Origin: Streptomyces sp. AC1-42W
GTDB taxonomy: Bacteria; Actinomycetota; Actinomycetes; Streptomycetales; Streptomycetaceae
Length of the DNA: 64,000 nt
Assembly (NCBI RefSeq): GCF_003248355.1
Contig: NZ_QKWY01000002.1
Coordinates: 868,001 to 932,000, forward strand
Direction of reading: 5' to 3'
A program made the position numbers and the translations under genes. Under the pieces are notes generated by a model that did no database searches, was not told the origin of the DNA, and worked only from the letters and a program-made list of their open reading frames with translations. How positions within the stretch are numbered: position 1 is the first letter of the stretch; each line of letters starts with the position of its first letter. Shown here one piece after another: positions 39,627 to 48,643 of the stretch.

Positions 39627-40875
39627 GACCGCTCGGCGCGCCGCCGCAGTGATCGCCGACCGGCTCGCCTCGCCGGAGGACATGCGCGGCATCGATCTCA
39701 AGCAGGGCTGGTGGCCGCAGTCCCTCGCGCACGGCGCCGTCGGCGTGGCTCTTCTGCACATCGAGCGCGCCCGCGCCGAGGAGGGACCATGGCAGCGCGC
39801 CCACGACTGGCTCGCCTGCGCCGCCGCGGGCGGAGCCGTCGGCGGCCCTGACGCCCACCTCTACTACGGTGCCCCCGCACTCGCCTTCGCCTTGCATTTG
39901 GCGGCGGACCGGCCCGGACGGTACGCCCGCGCACGGGCCACGCTCGACACCCACGTGACCGCGCTGATCCGCCAGCGACTCCAGGCGGCACACGCCCGCA
40001 TGGACTGTGGCCGCGAGTTCCCCGAGCTGGCCGAGTTCGACACGATCCGCGGACTGAGCGGCCTCGGCGCTCTACTCCTGCACCGCGACACGGACCCCAC
40101 CCTGATGAAGGACATCCTCACCTACCTCGTGCGGCTGACGGAGCCGATTAAGTACGACGGTGAAGTCCTACCCGGCTGGTGGAGCCATCTCGGCCCCTCC
40201 GGTAAACGGTCCCCCGACTACCCCAAGGGCCACGGCAACAACGGAGTCGCCCACGGCATCACCGGCCCACTTGCCGTACTCGCCCTGGCCGCTCAGCGCG
40301 GCATCACGGTTCGTGGCCACGAGGAGGCGATCGAGCGCATCCTGTCCTGGCTGGACGGCTGGCGGCAGAACGGCGAAGCCGGACCGTGGTGGCCGTACTG
40401 GATCACCCGTGACCAACTCCGAACCGGACAACCCGGTCCCGGCCCATCCCGCCCCTCCTGGTGCTACGGCACCGCTGGATTCGCCCGCGCTCAGCAGCTC
40501 ACGGCAATAGCCACAGGAGATCACGACCGCCGCCGTGCGGCCGAAACCGCACTGCTCCAGGCCATGACCGATCCCGGCCAGCGTGCGGCCACCACGGACC
40601 TGTCCCTGTGCCACGGCTTCGCCGGATTGACGCACATCACGCAACTCGCCGCCGCTGACGCGATCATCCCCGGCCTTGCCGAGTGCCTGCCCGACCTCCT
40701 CGCGCCGATCACCGACATGACGCCCGACCATCTCGTCAGCGCACTGCGCGGCCCGGTCGACGGCGGAGACATCGGACTTCTCGAAGGTGCCGCGGGCACG
40801 GCCCTTGCCCTCCACTCCTTCTCTGCCGGTAGCCCCTCCCTGTCGGGCTGGGACACCTGCTTCCTGATCGCCTGA
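39613..40875 (+). CDS. Lanthionine synthetase C family cyclase (LanC)
   Basis: 420-aa cyclase that adds Cys thiols to dehydro-residues. Zinc and catalytic motifs are present: GHGNNGVAHGITGPL (His), SWCYGTAGFARA (zinc Cys) and LSLCHGFAGLTHI (zinc Cys-His). The repeated GLSGLGALL and GGDIGLLEGAAGTALALHS blocks are typical of the alpha/alpha barrel. ATG 39613 has GGAGGGGGAAC upstream and overlaps the end of lanB. The gene is intact although the upstream genes are damaged. Confidence 0.93.
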   Translation: MEQRETARRAAAVIADRLASPEDMRGIDLKQGWWPQSLAHGAVGVALLHIERARAEEGPWQRAHDWLACAAAGGAVGGPDAHLYYGAPALAFALHLAADRPGRYARARATLDTHVTALIRQRLQAAHARMDCGREFPELAEFDTIRGLSGLGALLLHRDTDPTLMKDILTYLVRLTEPIKYDGEVLPGWWSHLGPSGKRSPDYPKGHGNNGVAHGITGPLAVLALAAQRGITVRGHEEAIERILSWLDGWRQNGEAGPWWPYWITRDQLRTGQPGPGPSRPSWCYGTAGFARAQQLTAIATGDHDRRRAAETALLQAMTDPGQRAATTDLSLCHGFAGLTHITQLAAADAIIPGLAECLPDLLAPITDMTPDHLVSALRGPVDGGDIGLLEGAAGTALALHSFSAGSPSLSGWDTCFLIA

Positions 40876-40890
40876 ACTGGAGAGTCACGC

Positions 40891-42981
40891 ATGAAACGGG
40901 ACGAATGGCCGCAGCGCATCCTCAGCTTCCCAGGTTGGGGCGAGGCGGAGGCCGCGGTTGTTGAGCACCTGCTCCCGGTGCTGGCCGCGAACGACGCCGA
41001 GATGACCCACTGGTCGTTCCTGCGAAAGGCCCCCGTCTGGCGCCTGCGCTACCACCCCGCCGGTCCGGCTGCGGCCAAGCGCTTGGACCTTGCGCTGGAC
41101 GAACTGGTTGCCGCCCGCGTGCTCAGCGCCTGGACTCCGGGAATCTACGAACCGGAGGAGACAGCGTTCGGCGGCCCGGCCGCCATGGACGCCGCGCACG
41201 TCCACTTCCACGAGGACAGTCGGCACATCCTTGAGCACCTCGCCCGCCAGCGGTCGGGCAGTCCCGACCCCCTCGGCCGGCGCGAGCTGGCCGTCCTGAC
41301 CCTCAGCACGGCCATGCGGGCTGCCGGTCTGGACTGGTACGAACAGGGCGACGTGTGGGCGAGGATCGCGGTGCAGCGCGACGGGGGCACCACTCCCTCC
41401 CCGCGGCTGAAGGCCGCCGTTCACCGGTTGATGACCGTGGACGTCAGCCCGTCCTGCAACCTCGTCCGCGACGGCCGCCTTGTGGCCCTGAGTGGCTGGA
41501 TGAACGCCTTCGACACTCTTGGCCGCCGTCTGGCCGACCTCAACCGCCGGGGGGAGCTAGTACGTGGACTGCGCGCCGTCCTCGCACACCACGCCATCTT
41601 CCACTTCAACCGCCTGGGCCTCTCCCGTGCAGACCAGCACACCCTGTCAACACTCGCGAAAGAGGTAGTCATGGGAACGAGCGACAGCGTCGCGTCCACC
41701 CCCGACACGGCGTCGCCCACCGCTACGGTCGGCGACGTGAACAGTGACACCATCGAAGTCAGCGATGCCGACCGTCTCCGTGCCCAGCTCATTGACCGCC
41801 TGGTCGAGAGCGGCTCGGTGCGCACCTCCCGCGTGGAGGACGCCATGCGCACGGTGCCGCGGCACGTCTTCGTGCCCGACGCCCCGCTGGAGAAGGCGTA
41901 CGGGAACGCGCCGGTCAACATCAAGTACGACGAGAGCGGCACGTCCATCAGCTGTGCCTCCCAGCCCGATATCGTCGGCATGATGCTCGAACAGCTCGAA
42001 GTGGAGCCGGGATACCGGGTGCTCGAACTCGGGGCCGGCACCGGCTTCAACGCCGGACTTCTCGGCTACCTCGTCGGGGACAAGGGCCATGTCACGACGA
42101 TCGACGTGGACGACGACCTCGTGGAAGGTGCCCGCGCCGGGCTCGTCGCCGCTGGCATCGACAACGTCGAGGTGATCCTCGGGGACGGGGCACTCGGCCA
42201 CGCCGACAACGCGCCCTACGACCGCATCGTGGCCACAGTCGGTGCCCACGGTGTGCCGCACGCCTGGCTCGACCAACTCGCCCCTGGAGGACGACTCCTC
42301 ACCCCGCTTCGCCTCCGTGGCAGCGTCTCGCGCTCTATTGCCTTCGAGCGGGCCGATGGCGGGGCATGGCGGAGCATCGGCTCCGAGATGAACACCTTCA
42401 TGCCGCTCAGGCAGGGCATCGCGGACGACGCGCGTCGCTTCGTGAAGCTGACGGACGACGGCTCGGTGACCCTCGTGACCAACGGTGACCAGGCTGTGGA
42501 TGTCGAGGGCCTGGCCGGCGTGCTCACGCAGCCGCGCACCGAGGCGTGGACCGGCGTGAACTTCCGCGGGCCGGAGTCGGCCGAGTGGATGGAGTTGTGG
42601 CTGACCTGCACCATGCCGAACGGGCTCAGCCGGATGCCCGCCACGCGAGAGGCCATCGACCGCGGCGTGGTCACTGCTCCGTACGCCAGCTCGACCGCCA
42701 CCTTCGAGGGCGGCACGCTCACGTACCTGACCCGCCGTACGGCCACCGAGAAGGCGCCGGACGGCGCCACGCTGTACGAGTTCGGTGTCATTGGCCATGG
42801 CCCCGACGCCGCATCGCTGGCCGACAGAGTCGTACAGCAGGTCCGCGTGTGGGACCGCGACTTCCGGGGACACGACGTGGTGTTCGAGATCCAGCCCCTC
42901 GACGCCGCACCCTCCACGACCGAGGCCGGCCGCTTCGCCTTCGACAACGCACTCAACCGCATGATCATCGAGTGGCAGTGA
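40891..42981 (+). CDS. SpaB_C-like (thiopeptide-type) domain fused to FxLD-system methyltransferase
   Basis: 696 aa in one frame. Residues 1-255 resemble stand-alone 'thiopeptide-type bacteriocin biosynthesis' proteins, i.e. the LanB elimination domain (WSFLRKAPVWRLRYHPAGP ... FHFNRLGLSRADQHTLSTLA). Residues 285-696 resemble the PIMT-like 'methyltransferase, FxLD system' family: RHVFVPDAPLEKAYGN, ISCASQPDIVGMMLEQLE and SAM motif RVLELGAGTGFNAGLLG. Related LanS_A enzymes methylate an Asp carboxylate and lead to isoAsp. A good internal start exists at ATG 41671 (AAAGAGG at 41659-41665), so the methyltransferase may also be made alone. Elsewhere these are usually two genes, and no FxLD leader occurs at the join. 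Confidence 0.85.
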   Translation: MKRDEWPQRILSFPGWGEAEAAVVEHLLPVLAANDAEMTHWSFLRKAPVWRLRYHPAGPAAAKRLDLALDELVAARVLSAWTPGIYEPEETAFGGPAAMDAAHVHFHEDSRHILEHLARQRSGSPDPLGRRELAVLTLSTAMRAAGLDWYEQGDVWARIAVQRDGGTTPSPRLKAAVHRLMTVDVSPSCNLVRDGRLVALSGWMNAFDTLGRRLADLNRRGELVRGLRAVLAHHAIFHFNRLGLSRADQHTLSTLAKEVVMGTSDSVASTPDTASPTATVGDVNSDTIEVSDADRLRAQLIDRLVESGSVRTSRVEDAMRTVPRHVFVPDAPLEKAYGNAPVNIKYDESGTSISCASQPDIVGMMLEQLEVEPGYRVLELGAGTGFNAGLLGYLVGDKGHVTTIDVDDDLVEGARAGLVAAGIDNVEVILGDGALGHADNAPYDRIVATVGAHGVPHAWLDQLAPGGRLLTPLRLRGSVSRSIAFERADGGAWRSIGSEMNTFMPLRQGIADDARRFVKLTDDGSVTLVTNGDQAVDVEGLAGVLTQPRTEAWTGVNFRGPESAEWMELWLTCTMPNGLSRMPATREAIDRGVVTAPYASSTATFEGGTLTYLTRRTATEKAPDGATLYEFGVIGHGPDAASLADRVVQQVRVWDRDFRGHDVVFEIQPLDAAPSTTEAGRFAFDNALNRMIIEWQ

Positions 42982-42982
42982 G

Positions 42983-44083
42983 ATGGACGCCAGCCGGATA
43001 GCGCGGCGGTTCCCGTTGGTACCTCGGCCGCGGCCCGCGTGCCTGCCGCTTGCCGAGCGGGTACAGGAGATTCACGATCTCGCTCGGAGCGCGGAGCAGA
43101 ACGGTGACCTCGGCACCTGTGCCGCGGCGCTGAACCGGGCAGCTTTGATCGCCAGCGACTGTGGATTACCCGACCTGGCCCGTGATCTGTGTTGGCGTCA
43201 CGCGGAGATCTTCCTGCGCGCCCAGCCCCTGGGCGCGCAGGAAGCACGGTACGCACTGGAACCCCTCGTCAACCTTGCCCGGCTGAACATCCGAGACGGC
43301 GACGGTGAAGGCGCCTACCAGTTGCTCGACGCCCTGAACCAGGCGGTGAAGCGACAGTCGGACGTGGTGATCGACGGGCGCACCATCTCCTTCCGGGACC
43401 TGACCACGACGGCCGAAGACCGGCGAACGGTCTGCCAGTGGCTCTGGACGGTGCTGCTGGGCGACGGCACGCGCGCTCTCGTCGCGGCCAACCAGTGGGA
43501 ACGCGTACGGGCACACGCCGTGCAGCACAAGGGGATCGGCCGCCGCCTCTTCGACGGCCGCCAGGTGGAGATCGTGTCACTCTGCCTCGGGGGCGACCCG
43601 ACATCGGCGCTCCGGACTCTGGAGGAGAGCACGCCAGGCGAAACCTGGGAACGGCCCGTTGCCGAGTGCCTCGCGCTGCTGTGCCTTGCGACGGTCGGAG
43701 AGCCACCGGCAGAGGCGGCCTCGAAGGCGGCGGCGGAATACCTGAATCTCGAAGCGACCTCCGAGCTGGTCGTGTTCCGCACGCGCGTCGGGCTCACGGT
43801 GCTCGACCTCTGCCCGGATACCGGTCGCGCCGAGATCGCCCGCCGCCTCGTTCGCGATGCGGTGGCCTCCGGTGACGGATACGTTGCCCGGGAGGTGCTC
43901 GCGCACACGGTTTGCCCCGAGCGGATGAGCGAGAGAGACCGCTGCCTGCTGTCCGAGGCCGTCTCGACCGCTGGCCTGGGAGGCGGGAGTATGCCGTCCG
44001 CGCTGAAACGGAAACTCTTGGACGCCGTGCAAGTCGGTGGCGCAGCGGCGGAGCGAGTCATGCAGAAGCACAGCGCGTTGTGA
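42983..44083 (+). CDS. Helical-repeat protein of the lanthipeptide locus
   Basis: 366-aa, mostly helical protein with TPR-like spacing (LAERVQEIHDLARSAEQNGD, CAAALNRAALIASDCGLPDL, ARDLCWRHAEIFL). No enzyme motif. It begins 1 nt after the methyltransferase stop, so it is probably co-translated and acts in or near the lanthipeptide pathway (scaffold, regulator or self-protection). Family not recognised by name. Confidence 0.7.
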   Translation: MDASRIARRFPLVPRPRPACLPLAERVQEIHDLARSAEQNGDLGTCAAALNRAALIASDCGLPDLARDLCWRHAEIFLRAQPLGAQEARYALEPLVNLARLNIRDGDGEGAYQLLDALNQAVKRQSDVVIDGRTISFRDLTTTAEDRRTVCQWLWTVLLGDGTRALVAANQWERVRAHAVQHKGIGRRLFDGRQVEIVSLCLGGDPTSALRTLEESTPGETWERPVAECLALLCLATVGEPPAEAASKAAAEYLNLEATSELVVFRTRVGLTVLDLCPDTGRAEIARRLVRDAVASGDGYVAREVLAHTVCPERMSERDRCLLSEAVSTAGLGGGSMPSALKRKLLDAVQVGGAAAERVMQKHSAL

Positions 44084-44139
44084 TTGGTCGAGATACCGGT
44101 CACCTCGGCACGGCGCCCTCTCAGCTCAGGTGTCGGGGC

Positions 44140-44498
44140 GGGCACCCGAGCTCAGCTGCGTGCAGGAGGAATCCTCGCTGCGCCGCCCGGTCGGGGGTGT
44201 GACGGTTTGGCGCCGGCAGCTCGAAAACTTGCTGCGATTGGGCGAGTCGCCCTTCGTGGACATCCAGGTGATGCCGACGTCCCGGTGGGTCCACCCAGGA
44301 ACGGGGGGACGGATTCAGGTGCTTAAGTTCGCTGATGGGACGGCGATCGGCCGTGCGGACGACGAGTTCGTGGGAAGGCCGACCGCGCAACCCGAGCAGC
44401 TTCGTATCCTAAAGCTACGGTTCGGCATCATCCGGGCTCGGGCTCTGACGCCGGAGGAGTCCCTGGCCTTCGTTAAGCAAGTGCGGAGAGAAACATGA
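44140..44498 (+). pseudogene. XRE/DUF5753 regulator, C-terminal remnant
   Basis: Frame encoding PELSCVQEESSLRRPVGGVT through GTGGRIQVLKFADGTAIGRA to KQVRRET. It is closely similar to the last 120 aa of the intact regulator at 34590-35447. The HTH half is missing, and upstream sequence in this frame has no similarity. It still overlaps its DUF397 partner by ATGA. Confidence 0.8.
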
Positions 44499-44704
44499 TG
44501 CACAGGTCAAGTGCCGGGACAGCCTTCGAGCTGGAGTGGTTCAAGAGCAGTTACAGCAGCGGCAGCGAGGGGGACTCCTGCGTTGAGGTCGCGGCTGCGC
44601 CGGGCGCCGTGCATGTCCGTGACTCCAAGGACCTGTCCGTACCTGCGCTCGCTTTCGGGCAGGGCGCCTGGGCGGGTTTCGTCTCGTACGCGGCCGAGCG
44701 CTGA
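44495..44704 (+). CDS. DUF397 protein, duplicate
   Basis: 69-aa DUF397 protein (LEWFKSSYSSGSEGDSCVEV). The last 38 residues differ from the copy at 35444-35653 at only one or two positions. Intact, though its XRE partner is broken. Confidence 0.88.
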   Translation: MMHRSSAGTAFELEWFKSSYSSGSEGDSCVEVAAAPGAVHVRDSKDLSVPALAFGQGAWAGFVSYAAER

Positions 44705-44721
44705 GCCGGTCGTAAGTGCGT

Positions 44722-44745
44722 CCGGCGCGGCGGCAGCCGCGCCGG
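44722..44745 (+). terminator. Hairpin after DUF397 duplicate
   Basis: Perfect 10-bp stem CCGGCGCGGC / GCCGCGCCGG with 4-nt loop, 17 nt after the stop. It isolates the following toxin-antitoxin-like pair. Confidence 0.7.
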
Positions 44746-44746
44746 C

Positions 44747-44780
44747 TCGACGCTCACCGGGTGCCGTGCGAGAATCGCAC
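44747..44780 (+). promoter_or_regulatory. Predicted leaderless promoter and operator
   Basis: -35 TCGACG (44747-44752), 17-bp spacer, -10 GAGAAT (44770-44775), only 7 bp before ATG 44783, the geometry of a leaderless transcript. The perfect palindrome GTGCGA-GAA-TCGCAC (44766-44780) covers the -10 and start, which is ideal for autorepression by the XRE product. Confidence 0.6.
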
Positions 44781-44782
44781 GT

Positions 44783-45925
44783 ATGGCTAGCATCGACGCA
44801 CGCGTGCTTGGTGAGCGCATCCGAGATGCCCGCAAGCGTGCGGGTATGAGCCAAGAAGACCTCGGGCAAGCTGTGGGCCTTGAGCGCACGGTGGTGAACA
44901 AGATCGAGGGAGGCGTCCGCCGGGTCACGGCTCTCGAGATGGCGGACATCGCCGGCGCACTCGGCGTTCGTATGTTCACGTTCTTCGAAGATCCCGTTCC
45001 GGCGCTGGTCTCCCATAGATCGAGTCAGGGTCTCGATACGGTCGACTCCCAGATTGACGCGCTCCTTGCGAACCTCGCCGGTGAAGTCGAGTTCGTCGAT
45101 TCGTTGGGCGTCCAAGAACTCGGCCTTGATACTGTTGAGGCCGTCACCCGAGCCGGCATCACGCCCCCCTCCACCAACTCCGAGGCCGAAGCGCTCGCCG
45201 CGAAGGCGCGGGCGCTGATGGAGCTTTCGGAGGATGAACCGATCTGTCGGCTCTCGGACAGCGTTGCCACGCTTGGGCTCTTGGCCTTTTCCCGCAATAT
45301 CGGAAAGGACACGGCCGACGCCGGGACGATCCTGCTGCGCCGTGGTGGCGTCAGTCTCGTCAACAGCCACATGAAAGTCGGGCGCAGGCGATTGGCGCTT
45401 GCGCACGAACTCGGCCACTACCTCGTTGCCGACGACTACACCATCGATTGGCGCGTGTCCTGGCACTCTGCCAGTGACGCCCCGATGGAGTCGCGTTTCG
45501 ATCGCTTTGCGCGTGCTCTTTTGCTGCCTCGGTCCGCTGTCCGCCGAGAGTGGCAGAAGAAGGTCGAACAGTACGAGGTGCGTAACGCCGCCATTCTGTT
45601 GGCGAGCGAATTTCGTGTCGACATGGCCACACTGGCGACGCGGCTCAGAGAGCTGGACCTTGCGGACGGGGAGACGAGCAGTGCGGTGCGTGAATTCCGT
45701 ACAACCCAGACCGACATCGTCGAGCTGAATCTGAAGGTTCCCATCGAGGAGCTGGAAGGCACGTCGATTCCCCGTGGTTTCGCACGTGCGGTGCTGCGGT
45801 TGGTGCGCGACGAGCGGATCAGTCGTGACCGGGCTCTGGAACTACTGCAGGGGACTTTTGACGACTCGGATCTGCCGCGTAATCGCGTGCGCCGTGCCGA
45901 TGAGATCTGGCGGTTCGTGTCGTGA
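44783..45925 (+). CDS. XRE and ImmA/IrrE-family protein (COG2856-type antitoxin/regulator)
   Basis: 380-aa protein. Residues about 8-65 are the XRE HTH (LGERIRDARKRAGMSQEDLG then LERTVVNKIEGGVRRVTALE). Residues about 150-300 are an ImmA/IrrE zinc metallopeptidase with HELGH at 208-212 and FDRFARALLLPRSAVRREW downstream. Such fusions cleave or hold a repressor and often pair with toxins. The gene overlaps the PIN gene by GTGA. An operator sits at its start. It is probably both autoregulator and antitoxin. Confidence 0.85.
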   Translation: MASIDARVLGERIRDARKRAGMSQEDLGQAVGLERTVVNKIEGGVRRVTALEMADIAGALGVRMFTFFEDPVPALVSHRSSQGLDTVDSQIDALLANLAGEVEFVDSLGVQELGLDTVEAVTRAGITPPSTNSEAEALAAKARALMELSEDEPICRLSDSVATLGLLAFSRNIGKDTADAGTILLRRGGVSLVNSHMKVGRRRLALAHELGHYLVADDYTIDWRVSWHSASDAPMESRFDRFARALLLPRSAVRREWQKKVEQYEVRNAAILLASEFRVDMATLATRLRELDLADGETSSAVREFRTTQTDIVELNLKVPIEELEGTSIPRGFARAVLRLVRDERISRDRALELLQGTFDDSDLPRNRVRRADEIWRFVS

Positions 45926-46476
45926 CGGTGCCCGAGGACGCCTGGGTTTTCGACACAGGCCCCTTGCGCCACTTCGCTGCCCAGGGGTGGCTGGGGGTCT
46001 TACGGTTCCTCGCAGGGGAGCGGCCCGTGTACATTCCGCCCACCGTCAAGCGCGAGCTCTACAATGCCGCCGACCAGGTGCCTGCCGTTCGGCAGGTGGT
46101 CGAAGCCGACTGGATTCACGTTCATTCGGTAGACTCCATGGCATACACGGCCGCATTTTCTCGCTACTACGACCGGCTGGTCGCCGGTGGTAAGAATGTG
46201 GGCGAGTGCGAGGTTCTCGCCATGGGAAAGATCTACGGTTGCGAAATCGTGCTGGATGATGCCGCGCCGCGCCGGATCGCGGACGAGGAGGGGATTCGAG
46301 TCACAGCGACGGTCCCCATTCTGTGCGATGCGATCCGCGAAAAGAAACTGACGACAGTCATGGTCGAAGAGCTCGCCGATAATCTCCTTGAGGGAGATTA
46401 CTTTCTGCCTTTCGGGCCGGGAGGCTTTCGGCAGCACGTGCTGGAGCACAGCCTCCTGGACTACGACGAGCTCTGA
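45922..46476 (+). CDS. PIN-like ribonuclease domain protein (putative toxin)
   Basis: 184-aa protein. PIN-type acidic residues are in place: Asp11 (VFDTGPLRHFA), Glu45 (TVKRELYN), Glu95/Glu97 (VGECEVLAMGK) and Asp112/Asp113 (IVLDDAAPRR). This is the DTGPL subclass related to nucleic-acid-cleaving toxins. GTG start overlaps the ImmA/IrrE gene, giving a two-gene operon. The C-terminal 50 aa are extra to a minimal VapC. Predicted RNase toxin; target unknown. Confidence 0.8.
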   Translation: MTVPEDAWVFDTGPLRHFAAQGWLGVLRFLAGERPVYIPPTVKRELYNAADQVPAVRQVVEADWIHVHSVDSMAYTAAFSRYYDRLVAGGKNVGECEVLAMGKIYGCEIVLDDAAPRRIADEEGIRVTATVPILCDAIREKKLTTVMVEELADNLLEGDYFLPFGPGGFRQHVLEHSLLDYDEL

Positions 46477-46513
46477 ACGGCACGCTTCGGGCCACGGGCA
46501 GCAGAGCGGTCCA

Positions 46514-48643
46514 TCACGCCCCCGGCCGGTCCGCCGGTCCCAGCGACGCATCCCTGATCCCGCGCAGCACCTCCGTGCCGATCTCCGTCAGGCGGGCCGG
46601 GGCCGGGGGCGTCGCGCCCAGGCCGATCGCGTAGCCCGTGCGGCCGTTCACCGACCGTACGCGGGGCCAGGCGCGGCAGTCCGGGGCGCCCGCCTCCGCC
46701 AGGGCGGCGGTCAGGGCCAGGAGGCGTCCGCGTAGGCGGCCCTCCTCGGGCGGGGCGGCCGACGCCAGGGCCCAGGCGGCGTGCTCCGTGAGCGGGGGCG
46801 GGGCGCAGAGTGCGTCCGGGTCCTCCGTGTCCAGGAGCTCCCACGCCCGGAACAGCTCCGCCGTGAGGAGGTCCCGGAAGGCCGGGGAGACCTGCGTCGT
46901 GCAGGAGCGGACCGGCGCGGTCGGCGTGTACACCGTGAGCGGGTCACCGGTCGCCGGGCCCTCGCCCACCGGTTCGCGCCAGTCCCACGCCGCCCACATC
47001 GCGAAGAAGTCCCGCAGGCCGCCGCCGCCCTCGCACACCGTGCGGGCCGCGAGCACCGCCCAGGCGATGCCCGGCAGGCCGCCGCACGGGGCGGAGTCCA
47101 GGCCCCTGGCCGCCGCCCACTCCTTGACCTCCCGCGCGAGCGCGGTGAACGCCTCCCGGTACGGGCCCGTCGCCCCGATCACCGCCTCCGCGTCGCTCAC
47201 CGCGCTGAGCGCGAGCGCCGCCGCCTCGCTCAGCTCCGCGCGCCGCGCCACCGCCTCGGCCGGCGGCACGGGCCCCGTCGCCACGGTGACCAGGTCCACC
47301 CGCAGGCCGTCCACGTACCACCGCAGCCCCGGCACCCGCGCGCCCGTCACCTCGCGCAGGCCCCGCGCCTCCGGGAACGCGGCGGCGAGCCGTTCCCGTA
47401 CGCCCGTGACGTCGGGGAGCGCCGCCACCAGGTCCAGGTCCGCGCCGGGGCGTGCGCAGCCCATGCGCCGGGAGCCCACGACGTGCACGCGCGCCCCTGG
47501 CAGGGCCGCCGCCACCCGGTCCGCGACCTCCTCGGCGGCCACGGCGGGCGGGCCCAGCTCCACCCGTACCCCGTAGTGGTCGGAGATCCACACCCCGCCG
47601 GGGCCCGCACGGTCCCCCGTCAGGGTCGCCGTACGCGCCCGAAGCCGGTCCGTGCGCAGCAGGACGCGGTCCAGGCGGGAGACCCGGCCCGAGAAGGACG
47701 AGATCGCGGCGAGGGGGTTGGCCGACGGGTCGAAGGTGGGCGTGCGGTCGGCCGGGCCGTGGACCTCCGTCCAGGCGTCCGTCATCGCGAGGCGCGACTG
47801 CGGGCGGTCGCCGCCGTCGTTGAAGTCGCCCACGAGCACGAGTTCGCCCGGCACCGCCGCCAACCCCGTGGCCAGATCGGCCAGTTCGGTGTCGCGGCGG
47901 GCAGCCCCCGCCGGGGAGTGGTCGCTGCTGAGATGGGTGACGGCCACCGTCACCGACCCGTCGCCCGTCTCCACGGCGACCGCCGCGACCGCCTTGTGCG
48001 GGCCCAGGACGTGCACGGCGGCCTCGCTCACCGGCAGCCGGCTGAGCAGCAGCAGCCCGTGGTCCGGCACGTCGTGCCCGGAGGGGTCGGCCGCGAGCGT
48101 GTAGTGGGCCCGTACCCAGCCGCAGCCCAGCAGCAGGGTGAGAAGCGCGGGCTCCACCTCCTGGAGCGCGATCACGTCGGCGTCCGCCGCGCGCAGCGCC
48201 TCCAGGAGAAGGGGGCGGCGCCGGGCGGTGTCGATGCGGTCGCTGTCGTAGCGGTCCCAGAGGGTGTTCCAGGTGAGGACCGTCAGCGGGCCGGCCGTTC
48301 CCGGCCCGGCTGCGGGCGCCGGTTCCCAGGCGCCCGTCGCGGGGGAGTACGCGTGCGGCGTCCGGGCCGTGAAGTAGGGGGACGGCAGGCGGCGCGCCTC
48401 CCGTATCCGGCCGGCCTCCGTCGCGTCGACGCGGTCCGTGCCGGTGGCCCGGTCCCACACCACCTCGCCGTCCGCCTCGAAGAACAGGACCCGGTGCCAG
48501 GGGATCTCGCCCCCTGGCGTGAACCGGTCCAGCGGCACCCGCTTCGGCTCCCGGCCGCGCTGCGCCACGCCCAGCACGAAGCGCGCCGGGTCGAAGCGGG
48601 CGTCCCAGCGGACCCGGTGGTAGATCTCCTCGCTCGTACGCAT
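46514..48643 (-). CDS. RNA repair protein: MJ1316/DUF504 - EEP nuclease - nucleotidyltransferase
   Basis: 709 aa. Residues 1-80 are the DUF504/MJ1316 RNA-repair domain (MRTSEEIYHRVRWDARFDPA ... IPWHRVLFFEADGEVVWDR). Residues about 120-360 are an endonuclease/exonuclease/phosphatase domain: LTWNTLWDRYD, IALQEVEP, LVGDFNDGG, SRLDRVLLR and ISDHYGVRVEL supply the catalytic residues. Residues about 390-700 are a poly(A) polymerase-like nucleotidyltransferase (GSRRMGCARPGADLDLVAAL, then GLRVDLVTV). It starts by a TGATG overlap with the RNA ligase-kinase gene. Together the pair can trim, extend and reseal broken RNA. Confidence 0.85.
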   Translation of the reverse strand: MRTSEEIYHRVRWDARFDPARFVLGVAQRGREPKRVPLDRFTPGGEIPWHRVLFFEADGEVVWDRATGTDRVDATEAGRIREARRLPSPYFTARTPHAYSPATGAWEPAPAAGPGTAGPLTVLTWNTLWDRYDSDRIDTARRRPLLLEALRAADADVIALQEVEPALLTLLLGCGWVRAHYTLAADPSGHDVPDHGLLLLSRLPVSEAAVHVLGPHKAVAAVAVETGDGSVTVAVTHLSSDHSPAGAARRDTELADLATGLAAVPGELVLVGDFNDGGDRPQSRLAMTDAWTEVHGPADRTPTFDPSANPLAAISSFSGRVSRLDRVLLRTDRLRARTATLTGDRAGPGGVWISDHYGVRVELGPPAVAAEEVADRVAAALPGARVHVVGSRRMGCARPGADLDLVAALPDVTGVRERLAAAFPEARGLREVTGARVPGLRWYVDGLRVDLVTVATGPVPPAEAVARRAELSEAAALALSAVSDAEAVIGATGPYREAFTALAREVKEWAAARGLDSAPCGGLPGIAWAVLAARTVCEGGGGLRDFFAMWAAWDWREPVGEGPATGDPLTVYTPTAPVRSCTTQVSPAFRDLLTAELFRAWELLDTEDPDALCAPPPLTEHAAWALASAAPPEEGRLRGRLLALTAALAEAGAPDCRAWPRVRSVNGRTGYAIGLGATPPAPARLTEIGTEVLRGIRDASLGPADRPGA

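Noticed and set aside
39600..44085. A lanthipeptide precursor gene inside the locus
   Set aside because: Spacers are 1-15 nt or overlaps. No Cys-rich peptide with an FxLD leader was found in the spacers or at the 41671 join.
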